A DNA stretch of 64,000 bases from Metabacillus indicus LMG 22858 (GTDB lineage Bacteria > Bacillota > Bacilli > Bacillales > Bacillaceae): positions 1,302,001 to 1,366,000 of the forward strand of contig NZ_JGVU02000002.1 in the NCBI RefSeq assembly GCF_000708755.2. Direction: 5' to 3'. The position numbers and the translations under genes are program-made. Below the pieces are notes generated by a model, which was not told the origin of the DNA, ran no database searches, and worked only from the letters and a program-made list of their open reading frames with translations. This document shows positions 21,730 through 30,957 of the stretch, piece after piece. The first letter of the stretch is position 1; each line of letters begins with the position of its first letter.

Positions 21730-22105
21730 GAAAAGCGGAGCCTTCCGGTTAGCTCCGACAGACAGATAAGAATTCACCCGAAAAGGCCGGTTTTTGCCTT
21801 TTTGGGGGAATTTGTTCTGGCCGAGGAGTTGGAAGGCGGAGCTGGACATACGAAAAGCGGAATCGCCCGGGCAGCTCCGGGAGTCAGATAAGGAGGCGGC
21901 AGAAAAGGCGCTTTTTGCCTTTACTGACGGATCCGTTCTGACAGAGGAGTTGGGCGATGGAGCTGGACATCACCGAAAAGCGGAGGGGCCCGTTTAGACC
22001 TGGCAGGCAGATAAGAAATCACTGAAAAAGGCAGGGTTTGCCTTTTTCGGGGATTTTGTTCTGACAGAAGGTCTGGGCACCGGAGCTGGACATCACCGAA
22101 AAGCG
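21730..22105 (+). repeat. Tandem array of three hairpin-core (B) repeat units
   Basis: Units start with GAAAAGCGGA at 21730, 21852 and 21975, spacing 122-123 bp, each ending GAGCTGGACA; a fourth stops soon after 22098. No A or C module is present. Each unit folds into the same long hairpin as the dispersed cores, with compensating changes in the arms (GCCTTCC/GGAAGGC, ATCGCCC/GGGCGAT). No gene is visible here. Confidence 0.85.
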
Positions 22106-22149
22106 GAATCGCAACAATTTGTATCTGGATTATGCCCTACAACTTACTT

Positions 22150-22404
22150 CTTCTTCTCTGAAGGGCACATTCTTGCCTTGTCTTCTCCCATCAGTTCACT
22201 TCCTCTTCTCTGAAGGGCACATTCCTGCCTGGTTTTCGACCTTCAGCTTACTTCCTTTTCTCTGAAGGGCACATTCCTGCCTGGTTTTCGACCTTCAGCT
22301 TACTTCCTTTTCCCTGAAGGGCACATTCCTGCCTGGTTTTCGACCTTCAGCTTACTTCTTTTTCCCTGAAGGGCACATTCGTCCCCGGTTTTCGACCTTC
22401 AGCG
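22150..22404. repeat. 52-bp direct tandem repeat, five units
   Basis: CTGAAGGGCACATTC begins at 22158, 22210, 22262, 22314 and 22366, an exact 52-bp period. Units 2-4 are nearly identical, and the outer units have diverged. Each contains CTGAAGG...CCTTCAG, a 7-bp inverted repeat. There are no variable spacers, so it is a minisatellite and not a CRISPR array. The array fills the rest of the lepA-yqxA gap. Confidence 0.92.
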
Positions 22405-22454
22405 ATCATCAAGCATCTTAAGGGCTCAATACACTTTTCACTTCTGCCCTTCAT

Positions 22455-22496
22455 AATCCCCAAAAAAAAAAAAAGGAAAGCAGCTGCCCGCTTCCC
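22455..22496 (-). terminator. Probable terminator after yqxA
   Basis: On the minus strand a GC-rich imperfect hairpin around CAGCTG is followed by thirteen T residues. The stem has mismatches; the T run is the stronger evidence. Confidence 0.65.
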
Positions 22497-22518
22497 TCCA
22501 TCTTATGCAGTATCCCCC

Positions 22519-22860
22519 TTATTGAAACAGGCTTTCAACCATGCCTGCCAAAAAGCTGATCAGGCCTGTAATGACAGCACTCGCAAACGAGGCAAATGTC
22601 TTTCCCAGCTGGGAAAAGAAGTTGAATGCTTCCATGTCTTCGAGCTTTTGCTGTTTTTCTTCAAGGTTGTGTGTGTTTCCGAGGACAGAAGCTTCGAGTT
22701 CGCCTGATGCATCATTTTTCACCTCAAAAGCGCTGCTTAACTTCGGGTCTTCATAGCCTTTCATTTTGACGAGGCCGTGGTTTGCCTGCTGCATGCCGAA
22801 CAGGACTCCAAATAAAAGAACCGAGCATAGGACAAAGCACTTCAGCATGAATTTTATCAT
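22519..22860 (-). CDS. yqxA: YqxA-like small membrane-associated protein
   Basis: A 113-residue protein with an N-terminal signal/anchor helix (about 5-22), a polar middle (EEKQQKLEDMEAFNFF) and a hydrophobic C-terminal segment (about 85-112). It sits 24 bases after spoIIP, the position of yqxA in B. subtilis, and is probably co-expressed in sporulation. No function is known. Confidence 0.8.
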   Translation of the reverse strand: MIKFMLKCFVLCSVLLFGVLFGMQQANHGLVKMKGYEDPKLSSAFEVKNDASGELEASVLGNTHNLEEKQQKLEDMEAFNFFSQLGKTFASFASAVITGLISFLAGMVESLFQ

Positions 22861-22884
22861 CGTACGTCCCTCTAATCTGATTGC

Positions 22885-24084
22885 TTATTTTTTCTCAGCG
22901 GCAGGCGCTCCATTTACTTTTTCAGCCTGCCAGTAATAATCTGCAAAAATGTCGGCCACTGCATCCGCTGTTCTGTTCAGTTCTTCAAGGTTATTATCGA
23001 TTCCGCCAAATTCGATGAGTATAGCGTTTTGCGTTAGATCCTGGTTGTACAGGCTGTTTGACCCCGGCGAGTCTTTCATGAAGACACCACGGCTGAGGCC
23101 CGGGTATTTGCTCTCAATCAGCTTGTGCAATTCAGAAGCAAGATGTTTGTTTTTATCGCGGAGAGGATTCTTCCCTCCAATGACAAATGCCACTTTAGCG
23201 TATTTCTTGCCGCCTATAGTTGCGGTTGTTACATTATAGCGCTGTGAATCCCGGTGAATATCAATCACATACTGAATTTCTTTATTGGAAGCCATCGCGG
23301 TTTCAACTGTAGGCCTGGACATTGTGTAGGCTTTTCCGAAGGACCATCCCTTTTCATTCAGCTTTTTCATAAAATTCGTTTTATCAACATTTGTCCCAAT
23401 TCCCTTGTCTTGAAGTGCTTTCCCAAGCCTGTCGCCTACAAGGGTTACATTAGCTTCTGAGTGATAGGCGCTGTTTGGGTCCTTCACATTTTTCAGCATA
23501 GGCAGATAGGATTCTGTTGTATGGGTGTGATAAATATAGACAACTTTCCGGTCACCAGTCGTTTCGACCGGCGGGGTTTTCGCCTGGTCAGGCTCCTCAC
23601 CCGCTCCCTCCAGGTCAGCGATTGAAGCCTCTCTCTCCTCAAGCAGAACCTCTGTTGGAGGAGGAGATTCAATCGGCATGGTTGTATAGTCGGTTCCTTC
23701 GCCGGCAACTAAAATTTCACTGTCAAAGAGAGTAAAACCCGGAAGCTCTCTACCAAGAAGACTGCGAGGGTCGTCGGGATTAATGCTTGTTGCCGCTTTA
23801 AAAAACAGGGATGACACGCTCGGAAGCTTCGTTTCTTTAGGAAGATCCTTTATGAAATAACGGTTTTCAAAACCAAGCAGGTGAATGAATGCCTGTCCGT
23901 TAATATTGCTTGTCAGTTCGTTTATTGATTTTGAAGTAATCCTGTATTCAGGCTTGAGCGAGGTCAGTGCGCCTGAGAGCAAAAACACGAGCATAAACAA
24001 AGTAAAGCCTAGTGCGAATCCTTTTTTCAAGCTTGTCCCGTTTAGAGTGACAACAATACCGCGAGTTTGACGAAAGTGCTTCAT
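22885..24084 (-). CDS. spoIIP: Stage II sporulation protein P (amidase/endopeptidase)
   Basis: A 399-residue protein with an N-terminal membrane anchor (about 20-45), a linker, then the SpoIIP hydrolase domain (about 175-385). Candidate zinc ligands are in IYHTHTTESYLP, IDIHRDS and ILIEFGGIDN. SpoIIP cleaves septal peptidoglycan during engulfment with SpoIID and SpoIIM. Downstream of gpr, as in B. subtilis, where it is sigma-E dependent. Confidence 0.95.
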   Translation of the reverse strand: MKHFRQTRGIVVTLNGTSLKKGFALGFTLFMLVFLLSGALTSLKPEYRITSKSINELTSNINGQAFIHLLGFENRYFIKDLPKETKLPSVSSLFFKAATSINPDDPRSLLGRELPGFTLFDSEILVAGEGTDYTTMPIESPPPTEVLLEEREASIADLEGAGEEPDQAKTPPVETTGDRKVVYIYHTHTTESYLPMLKNVKDPNSAYHSEANVTLVGDRLGKALQDKGIGTNVDKTNFMKKLNEKGWSFGKAYTMSRPTVETAMASNKEIQYVIDIHRDSQRYNVTTATIGGKKYAKVAFVIGGKNPLRDKNKHLASELHKLIESKYPGLSRGVFMKDSPGSNSLYNQDLTQNAILIEFGGIDNNLEELNRTADAVADIFADYYWQAEKVNGAPAAEKK

Positions 24085-24152
24085 CTTTCTTTTTCCTCCT
24101 TAAAGCCTGCCTGCTAAACTATATGCAGCAGAAGGAGAAAATAGACTGTTTT

Positions 24153-25271
24153 TCAATGGGTATATGATCTTGCGTTTCCTTTGTCCACTTGCTGGTGAAG
24201 TGCTTCGTTCAGGCCGTTGGCAACGACGGTCGCCATGTCTTCAATAAAGGTATCCACTTCTTTCGGTGTTACCATCAGATTATGCCCGAGCGGAGAGAGC
24301 ACCTCATGAATGAGTCTTCTTTTTTCTTCATCTTCAAGCGTGCCGATCACTCCGAGAAACTGCTGTCTGTGTTCATCCGACGGCATATCTTCATCAGTAA
24401 GAACTTTCTTTTTGCCAAATGTCATTCCTGCAGGTGTTAATGCTTTTGAAGGTTTGTCCCCTTCTCTCATCTCTCTGCCGAAATGCTTTAAAATAAAATC
24501 GATGGTATCGCTTGTAATGGATACGGCATCCACTACCGTTGGAATGCCGAGTGCAATAACCGGTATGCCAAGCGTATCCATGCTGAGTTCCTTGCGTTTG
24601 TTTCCTACACCTGAACCCGGATGGATGCCCGTGTCTGATATTTGTATGGTCGTGTTCACACGTTCAATCGAGCGCGCCGCAAGAGCATCGATGGCAATGA
24701 CAAAATCAGGCTTGCTTTTATCAATGATGCCTGTAATGATGTCACTAGTTTCAATGCCTGTAATCCCCATAACTCCGGGGGATATGGCGCTGACCGGCCT
24801 GAACCCTTCCTGAACATTTTCAGGCTGCAGTTTAAACAGATGCCGGGTCACCAGGAGATTTTCCACAACCTGCGGTCCAAGCGAATCAGGCGTCACATTC
24901 CAGTTTCCAAGACCGACAACAAGACAGCTTGCGTCTTTCGATATGTTCAGCCCCTCCATAAACTGGCTGAACTCTTTTGCAAAGACATCAACAACCTGAT
25001 CCTGGAGGGCTGTGTCTTTCTGGCGTATGCCCTGAACTTCAAGCGTCAGATAATTGCCTGGTTTTTTGCCGGTCAGCTCTGCTCCCTGTTCTGTTATTTG
25101 AAGAGATGTTATTTTGATGCCGTTCTCATCCCTCTCTTTAACTATGACACCTTCTATTTCGGGAGATTTCGCCTTCTGTTCGGGAGTTCTGGACTCATCT
25201 GCCATCCCCTTCGCTTCAATGGCTAAATCTGTCCGGACTGAATACTTGCTTAGATCCAATGATTCTTTCAC
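24153..25271 (-). CDS. gpr: Germination protease GPR
   Basis: A 372-residue spore protease that degrades small acid-soluble proteins at germination. I chose GTG at 25271 (then [16 protein letters not shown]): AGGAGG lies 7 bases before it and the family starts there. The N-terminal propeptide is removed before activity. Conserved core stretches include [18 protein letters not shown] and [13 protein letters not shown] sigma-G promoter is expected but I could not assign one. Confidence 0.96.
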   Translation of the reverse strand: MKESLDLSKYSVRTDLAIEAKGMADESRTPEQKAKSPEIEGVIVKERDENGIKITSLQITEQGAELTGKKPGNYLTLEVQGIRQKDTALQDQVVDVFAKEFSQFMEGLNISKDASCLVVGLGNWNVTPDSLGPQVVENLLVTRHLFKLQPENVQEGFRPVSAISPGVMGITGIETSDIITGIIDKSKPDFVIAIDALAARSIERVNTTIQISDTGIHPGSGVGNKRKELSMDTLGIPVIALGIPTVVDAVSITSDTIDFILKHFGREMREGDKPSKALTPAGMTFGKKKVLTDEDMPSDEHRQQFLGVIGTLEDEEKRRLIHEVLSPLGHNLMVTPKEVDTFIEDMATVVANGLNEALHQQVDKGNARSYTH

Positions 25272-25475
25272 GTGTTTTCCTCCTGGCAAATTAGATTTAT
25301 TCCTTATTTTTACCGGTTTTGGACCGTTTCATTCCAGGCGGAAAACAGCTGCGAGATTTTCCTTTACAATTATATTGCATTCTATATGCCCGTTTGATAA
25401 AATATCACTTGTTCTTATTGTTGATGAAAATATCGAGTATAATAGATCTCGAATGCTTTTTAGGAGGTGAAACGA

Positions 25476-25742
25476 ATGCCAAACATCAAATCTGCGATCA
25501 AACGCACAAAAACGAACGCTGAGCGCAATGCACACAACGCTACAATCAAATCTGCTATGCGTACTGCTATCAAAAGAGTAGAAGCTCTTATTGTTAACAA
25601 CGATGCTGACAATGCTAAAGCTGCACTATCTGTAGCTGCTAAAAGAATTGACAAAGCTGCTCAAAGTGGACTTATCCACAAAAACGCTGCTGCTCGTTAC
25701 AAATCTCGTTTAACGAAATCTGTAAACGGTCTTTCAGCATAA
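25476..25742 (+). CDS. rpsT: 30S ribosomal protein S20
   Basis: An 88-residue basic helical protein starting [19 protein letters not shown]. The ATG at 25476 has a near-perfect AGGAGGTG site; a frame from 25467 starts within that site. A TATAAT -10 lies about 40 bases upstream. S20 is a primary 16S rRNA binder of the 30S body. It is transcribed opposite to gpr and holA. Confidence 0.97.
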   Translation: MPNIKSAIKRTKTNAERNAHNATIKSAMRTAIKRVEALIVNNDADNAKAALSVAAKRIDKAAQSGLIHKNAAARYKSRLTKSVNGLSA

Positions 25743-25783
25743 TGCAAAAAAATCCTCTTCACGGGAAGAGGATTTTTTTATGC
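25743..25783. terminator. Bidirectional terminator between rpsT and holA
   Basis: AAAAATCCTCTTC / GAAGAGGATTTTT arms around ACG, with A and T runs on both flanks, between convergent genes. Confidence 0.93.
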
Positions 25784-26806
25784 ATTTTTTCTGTTAAATA
25801 GCTTCAGAAGAAACAGTTCAATGGTCAGTTTCTTATCCATCTTTCCCGTTTTCATGACATAATCAGCTTCTGCCAGCTCATTTATGATGGCTGTAAGCTC
25901 GCTGCTTTGAAACAGCTGCGCCTGCCCCAGAGCAAGCTTGACTCTGAAAGGATGCACTTTGAGGTTTCCTGCTATCTGCTGCTGTCCGTACCCAAGTGCA
26001 GCAAGCTCTTTCGCCTGCAGCAGGAGCCTGAACTGATTGATCAGAAGGGACAGAATTTTAATCGGTTCTTCATTTGCTTTCAGCAGGTCATAAAAGATCT
26101 GCATCGCGTTTGCCCGGTCTTTGCGGACGACCTTTTCAATTAGTTCAAAAATATTCTGCTCAAGTGTTCTTGCCACTAAAGACGATACTGTGTCCGCTGT
26201 AATGGTTCCGCCTTCACCTGTATATGTACTCAGTTTTGAAAGCTCCTGCGAGATGGCCATAAGATTTCCGGCAGTCAGCATATAGAGCATGTCCCGGGCC
26301 TCGTTTTGCAGAGTGATGCCATGCGTTTCCGCCAGTTCATTCATCCATTTTTTCGTATCGCCTTCTGAAAATCCGTTCATTTCCACCGTTTCAGCAGTTT
26401 TTTTCAGGGCTTTTGTGATTTTTTTCCGTTCATCAAGCTTTTCATACGGAGCTGCAATCACAAGAACGGTATAAGGTGCAGGGGAGTTTACGTACTCCTC
26501 AAGTTTTTCAATGCGGTGCTCAAGCTTTTCCTTCTTTTTCTCACTAGTTAAAAACGCCGGGTTTTTTAAAATAACCACTCTCCGCTCACCGAGAAACGGA
26601 AGCGTTTCAGCATCTTCTATTGCAGCTTCAAGCAGCGTTTCCGACAAATCGTACTGCGCAAGATTAAAATCCATTTCGGACGGTTCCAGTGCAGCATCTA
26701 TGATCAGCTGAAGGGTTTCCTGAAGAAGATAAGATTCCTTGCCCAGCAGAAGATATACAGGCTTAAGCTTTTTATTTTTCAGGTCTTTCCAGACATTTAC
26801 TACCAT
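25778..26806 (-). CDS. holA: DNA polymerase III delta subunit
   Basis: A 342-residue clamp-loader subunit (YqeN). The N-terminal AAA-like region begins with PVYLLLGKESYLLQETLQLI and lacks a functional Walker A lysine motif, as normal for delta. The C-terminal collar domain (about 215-340) contains LLRLLLQAKELAALG-type helices. Delta opens the beta clamp. It lies downstream of comEC, facing the same way, with yqzM on the opposite strand between them. Confidence 0.95.
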   Translation of the reverse strand: MVVNVWKDLKNKKLKPVYLLLGKESYLLQETLQLIIDAALEPSEMDFNLAQYDLSETLLEAAIEDAETLPFLGERRVVILKNPAFLTSEKKKEKLEHRIEKLEEYVNSPAPYTVLVIAAPYEKLDERKKITKALKKTAETVEMNGFSEGDTKKWMNELAETHGITLQNEARDMLYMLTAGNLMAISQELSKLSTYTGEGGTITADTVSSLVARTLEQNIFELIEKVVRKDRANAMQIFYDLLKANEEPIKILSLLINQFRLLLQAKELAALGYGQQQIAGNLKVHPFRVKLALGQAQLFQSSELTAIINELAEADYVMKTGKMDKKLTIELFLLKLFNRKNA

Positions 26807-27019
26807 GTAATCACCCAGTTTCCATCATGCTTCTCTCATCGTATAGGTCCTTTGCTTTTTTTTCAAGAGAAAAAGCCAAATGGAACAGGGAACCTGATGA
26901 CAAGTCCCCTGATTTATATAAACGCCGCCGCATATGACCCGGGTTCCACATACTGGCTGGCGATCGATCTGATTTCTTATAGTGTCCTCTTGCCCCCATC
27001 TTTCTATAGGTGTAAAGTG

Positions 27020-27048
27020 TTGACAAATGGCCGATTGGAAAATGATAG
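27020..27048 (+). promoter_or_regulatory. Promoter of yqzM
   Basis: TTGACA (27020-27025), a 17-base spacer and TGATAG (27043-27048). The -10 is weak but the -35 is perfect and the spacing optimal. The rest of 26807-27100 shows nothing further. Confidence 0.6.
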
Positions 27049-27100
27049 ATTTTTTGGCGGATTTGACTTATACTATAAGGCATAATAGGAGGGGTAAATT

Positions 27101-27235
27101 GTGAATGAATTTGAAAAGAATGTTCAAAGTAAACGCAACGACGCTGTAGACTCTGGAGTGGGATTTGTTGTATCATTTGGTTTTTTCGCCACGATCTTCA
27201 TCATGGCAACTGTTATTAAGTTAATCGGTTCATGA
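27101..27235 (+). CDS. yqzM: YqzM-family small membrane protein
   Basis: A 44-residue protein, starting GTG after AGGAGGGG, reading MNEFEKNVQSKRNDAVDSG and then one membrane helix (about 20-41). Too short for standard ORF cut-offs. Matches the YqzM family found beside comEC in Bacillus. Function unknown. Confidence 0.85.
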   Translation: MNEFEKNVQSKRNDAVDSGVGFVVSFGFFATIFIMATVIKLIGS

Positions 27236-27247
27236 CAACCCTTACAT

Positions 27248-27275
27248 AGAGGCTGCCGGGCAGTCTCTTTTTCAT
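27248..27275 (+). terminator. Terminator of yqzM
   Basis: GAGGCTGCC / GGCAGTCTC arms (one G-T pair) followed by TTTTTC, 13 bases after the yqzM stop. It overlaps the comEC 3' end by a few bases. Confidence 0.82.
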
Positions 27276-29629
27276 TTTTCCTTTCCTGATACGCTATCGT
27301 ATGGAGGGTGGATAGAAAATGTTCCATTGTCCCCCTTAAATTTATAAGCAATTGACCCATCCCGGTCCGTGCGGTATGTTTTGGTCCCATTTTGCTCAAG
27401 GAGTTTCAGCACATCCGGATGGGGATGATTGTATCTGTTCTTCCTTCCGGCCGAAATCAGGGCGATCTTGGGCTGCAGCTGCTGAAGAAAAGGAACAGAA
27501 GTGGAGCCTTTACTTCCGTGATGGCCAATTTTCAGCACATCCGCCCGTAATCCCCTGTAGGCTTCAAGGATCCGCTTCTCCCCGTCATGTTCAAGATCAC
27601 CGGTAAAAATCCACTTCAGACCACCTATTTCCGCGTACAGAACAAGCGAATCATCGTTTTCACTGTCTGTAATCTCTGCAGGTGATAATACTTTCCACTT
27701 GAAGTATTTGTCATCCATAACATCTCCGCTTCCAAGAGCGGTTATTTTTATCCCTTTTGCCAAAGCTTCCTCCACAATTTCTTTTTCAAAGTCCCCTCTT
27801 ATAAATCCTTTTGGAACGACGATTTCCTTTACCTCTACTTCCCGCAGCAGTTTCAGCGCTTCCCCTGCATGGTCCGCATCCCCATGAGTCAAAATCAGCT
27901 TATCAAGCGTCTTTTTACCTTTAGATTTTAAAAACGGCACCAGCGTATCCTCGGCTATGGAGTAGGACGACCGTTTTTCCTGCCAGGCTTCCCTGCTGAA
28001 CGAGAGAATGCCTCCGGTATCAATCAGATAGGTTCCCTGATTATAAGGCGCAGACACGTATATGGAATCACCCTGACCGACATCCAGAATGACAACCTCT
28101 CCTTCTGCCTGGAAGTGTGCAGATTGATGCTGAAGGAAGAGAAGCAGAAAAACGGCTGCCGCCGCCCCTTTCAGCCTGCTGAAAAGGAAGTGCTTTTCAA
28201 ATGCCACAGCTGCAAAGCAAAACAGGACCGTGTAAAGAGAAAGCACCAGCCATGATGGCTTCCCGAATACAAGCATAAAAGAATATCTGCTGCCTGCAAG
28301 CAGCGCAGCATCATTGCTGATGGCAATGACGGCATCAGTCACTCCAATCAGCACGGTTCCTGCAGAAGGAACAGCTGCCTTTAAAAGAAAAGAGCCCAGG
28401 CAAAGAGGAAGAACGACCGCTGAATAAAATGGCACAAACAGCAGATTCACAAGCACACTTACTGCTGACACCTGATAAAAGCTTTGCAGGATGATTGGAA
28501 GTGAGGAAGCCTGCGCAATCACTGATACAGCTGTGAGCTGATGCAGACGGCTTGAAAATGAGGAAATGATTTTAACGGATAAAAGAAGGGCAAGACTGAC
28601 TGCGAAGGACAGCTGAAAACCGATGTTAAATAAATAATAGGGATCTGCGGCAAGCATCACAATACATGCAATGGAAATCGCATCTGCAGCTGTGAGCTTT
28701 ATTCTCAGCTGTTTAACGGCGAGATAGATCATGCTCATGCCGGCAGCTCTCAGGACAGACGGAGCCCCGCCTGCAAGCAGGCTGTATACGGGAAGCAGCA
28801 AAAGAAGAATACGGGCAGCCCATTCATGGGTCACACCTGAGCGTATGAGAATGAAGTAAATGCAGGAAACAAGAATGCTGACATGCAGTCCTGAAATCGC
28901 CAGCAAATGGATGATGCCCAAATCGCGGTATGCTTTGTTGATCTCATCTGGAATATACTCCCTGTATCCAAAAAGCAGAGCCGCAGCAATGCCTCTTGAC
29001 TGGGGAGAAAATTCCTCGGCAGCAAACTGAATTCCCTTTGCTCTGTACTCAGCCAGCTTTTCGAAAAAAGAGGAAGCCCCGCCGCTGCAGTCTTTGATCG
29101 AATCAGGGGTCATAACCCAGTGAATTCTGCTGTTTCTTAAGTAATCATGGTAGTCAAACGCATTAGGGACAGTCGCTTTTAATGGATGCGACAGATGGCC
29201 ATTAAATGTGCAGGAGGTGCCTGCTTCAAGCTGTTTGGCCAGGTTCATAAGTTCCCCTTCAGACTGAACGTAATAAACGGCAGACAGCTTCTCCCCATGC
29301 GCTTTAATGACACCTTTCATCTGATTTCCGTCAAACTCAGGCGGTTCTAAAAAGGCTGCTCGGAGAACTGTTCTGCCTTCTGTAAATTGTGAAACATTTC
29401 GATTGTCCGTTTGGGTGTAGTGAACGGCAAAAAAGATAAACATGAGAAGTGTAAGAACGAAGAGGGTCTTCATTTTACGAAGGAGAAGAAAGGAAAAGAA
29501 GAAAAACACCAATATGAGCATAAGGGGATGATCAGGAGATTTTGCAGCAGCAACACCTAAACCGGATGCTGCCGCAAAATAGATAAGCCTTCCCTGATAG
29601 CTTATTTTAGAGATCTGCAAGATATTCAC
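27272..29629 (-). CDS. comEC: Competence DNA channel ComEC/Rec2
   Basis: A 785-residue membrane protein that carries transforming single-stranded DNA across the membrane. In order: two N-terminal helices, an OB-like extracytoplasmic loop (about 65-215), the competence-domain helices (about 225-505, with LLAISGLHVSIL), and a C-terminal metallo-beta-lactamase domain (about 520-760). That domain has DVGQGDS, THGDADHAG and IGHHGSKGST, the motifs thought to supply the nuclease that degrades the non-transforming strand. It overlaps comEB by four bases in the comEA-comEB-comEC operon. All motifs are intact. Confidence 0.96.
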   Translation of the reverse strand: MNILQISKISYQGRLIYFAAASGLGVAAAKSPDHPLMLILVFFFFSFLLLRKMKTLFVLTLLMFIFFAVHYTQTDNRNVSQFTEGRTVLRAAFLEPPEFDGNQMKGVIKAHGEKLSAVYYVQSEGELMNLAKQLEAGTSCTFNGHLSHPLKATVPNAFDYHDYLRNSRIHWVMTPDSIKDCSGGASSFFEKLAEYRAKGIQFAAEEFSPQSRGIAAALLFGYREYIPDEINKAYRDLGIIHLLAISGLHVSILVSCIYFILIRSGVTHEWAARILLLLLPVYSLLAGGAPSVLRAAGMSMIYLAVKQLRIKLTAADAISIACIVMLAADPYYLFNIGFQLSFAVSLALLLSVKIISSFSSRLHQLTAVSVIAQASSLPIILQSFYQVSAVSVLVNLLFVPFYSAVVLPLCLGSFLLKAAVPSAGTVLIGVTDAVIAISNDAALLAGSRYSFMLVFGKPSWLVLSLYTVLFCFAAVAFEKHFLFSRLKGAAAAVFLLLFLQHQSAHFQAEGEVVILDVGQGDSIYVSAPYNQGTYLIDTGGILSFSREAWQEKRSSYSIAEDTLVPFLKSKGKKTLDKLILTHGDADHAGEALKLLREVEVKEIVVPKGFIRGDFEKEIVEEALAKGIKITALGSGDVMDDKYFKWKVLSPAEITDSENDDSLVLYAEIGGLKWIFTGDLEHDGEKRILEAYRGLRADVLKIGHHGSKGSTSVPFLQQLQPKIALISAGRKNRYNHPHPDVLKLLEQNGTKTYRTDRDGSIAYKFKGDNGTFSIHPPYDSVSGKEK

Positions 29630-30174
29630 CTTTTAAAAAGCTTGTCTGCTTTTTTTATGAGCATGTCGCGCGTATCCGAATCTTCAGCACTTACTTGCCT
29701 GAGAAGTTCTTCTACGAACTCTCTTTGCTCCGCTTCAAGTGAATCCGTCTCGCCTTCCACTTGCTCTACTGCAACTCCCGCCTGTTCAAATAATTCGATC
29801 GCATAAGGGTGATTCCTATAGCTTTTTGCATAATAAACTTTCTTTATGCCGCTTTGAATGAGAGCTTTGCAGCACTGCAGGCAGGGAAAGTGGGTCACAT
29901 ATATTTCCGCTCCCGCCGCCGGAACCCCGAATTTTGCACATTGAAGCAGCGCATTCATTTCCGCGTGGATGGTTCTTACACAATGGTTGTCGATGACGTA
30001 GCAGCCTTCATCTATGCAGTGCACTCCTCCGGCAATGGAGCCGTTGTATCCGCCTGCTATAATCCTCTTGTCTCTTACAATGGTCGCTCCTACTGCAAGC
30101 CGCGTGCACGTGCTTCTTAATGCGAGCAAGTGGCTCTGGGCCATAAAATACTGATTCCAGGAAATTCTGTTCAT
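29626..30174 (-). CDS. comEB: ComE operon protein 2, dCMP deaminase family
   Basis: A 182-residue zinc deaminase with the HAE motif in TIHAEMNALLQC and the PCLQCCK motif, giving one histidine and two cysteine zinc ligands. I chose ATG at 30174 with GGGGGAT upstream. It should deaminate dCMP to dUMP; in B. subtilis ComEB is not essential for transformation. It sits between comEA and comEC. Confidence 0.94.
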   Translation of the reverse strand: MNRISWNQYFMAQSHLLALRSTCTRLAVGATIVRDKRIIAGGYNGSIAGGVHCIDEGCYVIDNHCVRTIHAEMNALLQCAKFGVPAAGAEIYVTHFPCLQCCKALIQSGIKKVYYAKSYRNHPYAIELFEQAGVAVEQVEGETDSLEAEQREFVEELLRQVSAEDSDTRDMLIKKADKLFKR

Positions 30175-30242
30175 ATTATCCCCCATTTGTAAAAGTGCAT
30201 GATCTTCTTCTAGTGTACTGATAGTTCTAAAACGCAGTCAAT

Positions 30243-30872
30243 TCATTTTACTGAAATACTGTCTTTCACTTTTTCAAACGACTTTTCACCGATCCCTGAA
30301 ACATTCATGAGATCTTCAACGGTTTTAAAACCCCCTGTTTCCTCCCGGTAGGCAATAATGGCCTCTGCTTTTGCCGGTCCGATTCCTGTAAGGGTCTGCA
30401 GTTCCTCAGATGACGCCTTATTCAGATTCACCGTTTTCTCTCCTCCCCCGCCAGAAGGATGTGCCCCTCCCGGCTGCTGAGTGAATTCATTCGGGATTTC
30501 ACCAATCTTCGGAACCTGAACCACCATACCGTCTTCAAGCAGTGCTGCAAGGTTAATCTGTGCTGCATCCGCCTGTTCAGTAAGTCCCCCGGCGGCATCG
30601 ATGACATGATGGTATCTTTCTCCTGGCTTCATTTCATAAACGCCGGGCGCTTTCACTTCACCCTTCACGTCCACAATGAGCTCTTCCGGCTGACTTTCCG
30701 CACTTTGATCGGGCGTAGTTTCTGGAGACTCAGGTTCCATTAATACAGCCTCTCCATCAAGCAATAATGCCTTCTCGCCCCCTGAATCTTGCTCCTGGGA
30801 TTGATAAACAAACAGAAATGCAGCTGCAGCGGCAATCAGAACAGCGATTTTATATTTTTTAAGTAATTTCAT
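30243..30872 (-). CDS. comEA: Competence DNA receptor ComEA
   Basis: A 209-residue protein with one N-terminal membrane anchor (about 8-23), an acidic linker, a SLBB-type domain (about 70-125, VDVKGEVKAPGVYEM) and tandem helix-hairpin-helix motifs at the end (LTGIGPAKAEAIIAY and VSGIGEKSFEKVK) that bind double-stranded DNA. The ATG at 30872 follows AAGGAG; frames reaching 30986 run into the divergent comER promoter region. Confidence 0.95.
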   Translation of the reverse strand: MKLLKKYKIAVLIAAAAAFLFVYQSQEQDSGGEKALLLDGEAVLMEPESPETTPDQSAESQPEELIVDVKGEVKAPGVYEMKPGERYHHVIDAAGGLTEQADAAQINLAALLEDGMVVQVPKIGEIPNEFTQQPGGAHPSGGGGEKTVNLNKASSEELQTLTGIGPAKAEAIIAYREETGGFKTVEDLMNVSGIGEKSFEKVKDSISVK

Positions 30873-30957
30873 TTTCAGCTCCTTAGTTGTATTCATAAAA
30901 GGGAAACAGATTTCATAAAGTGTAGGAGTAAGTATGATAAAAGGAGGGGATGACACA

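Noticed and set aside
22150-22404. Regular 52-bp repeats as a CRISPR array
   Set aside because: The repeats are contiguous with no variable spacers and no cas genes nearby.
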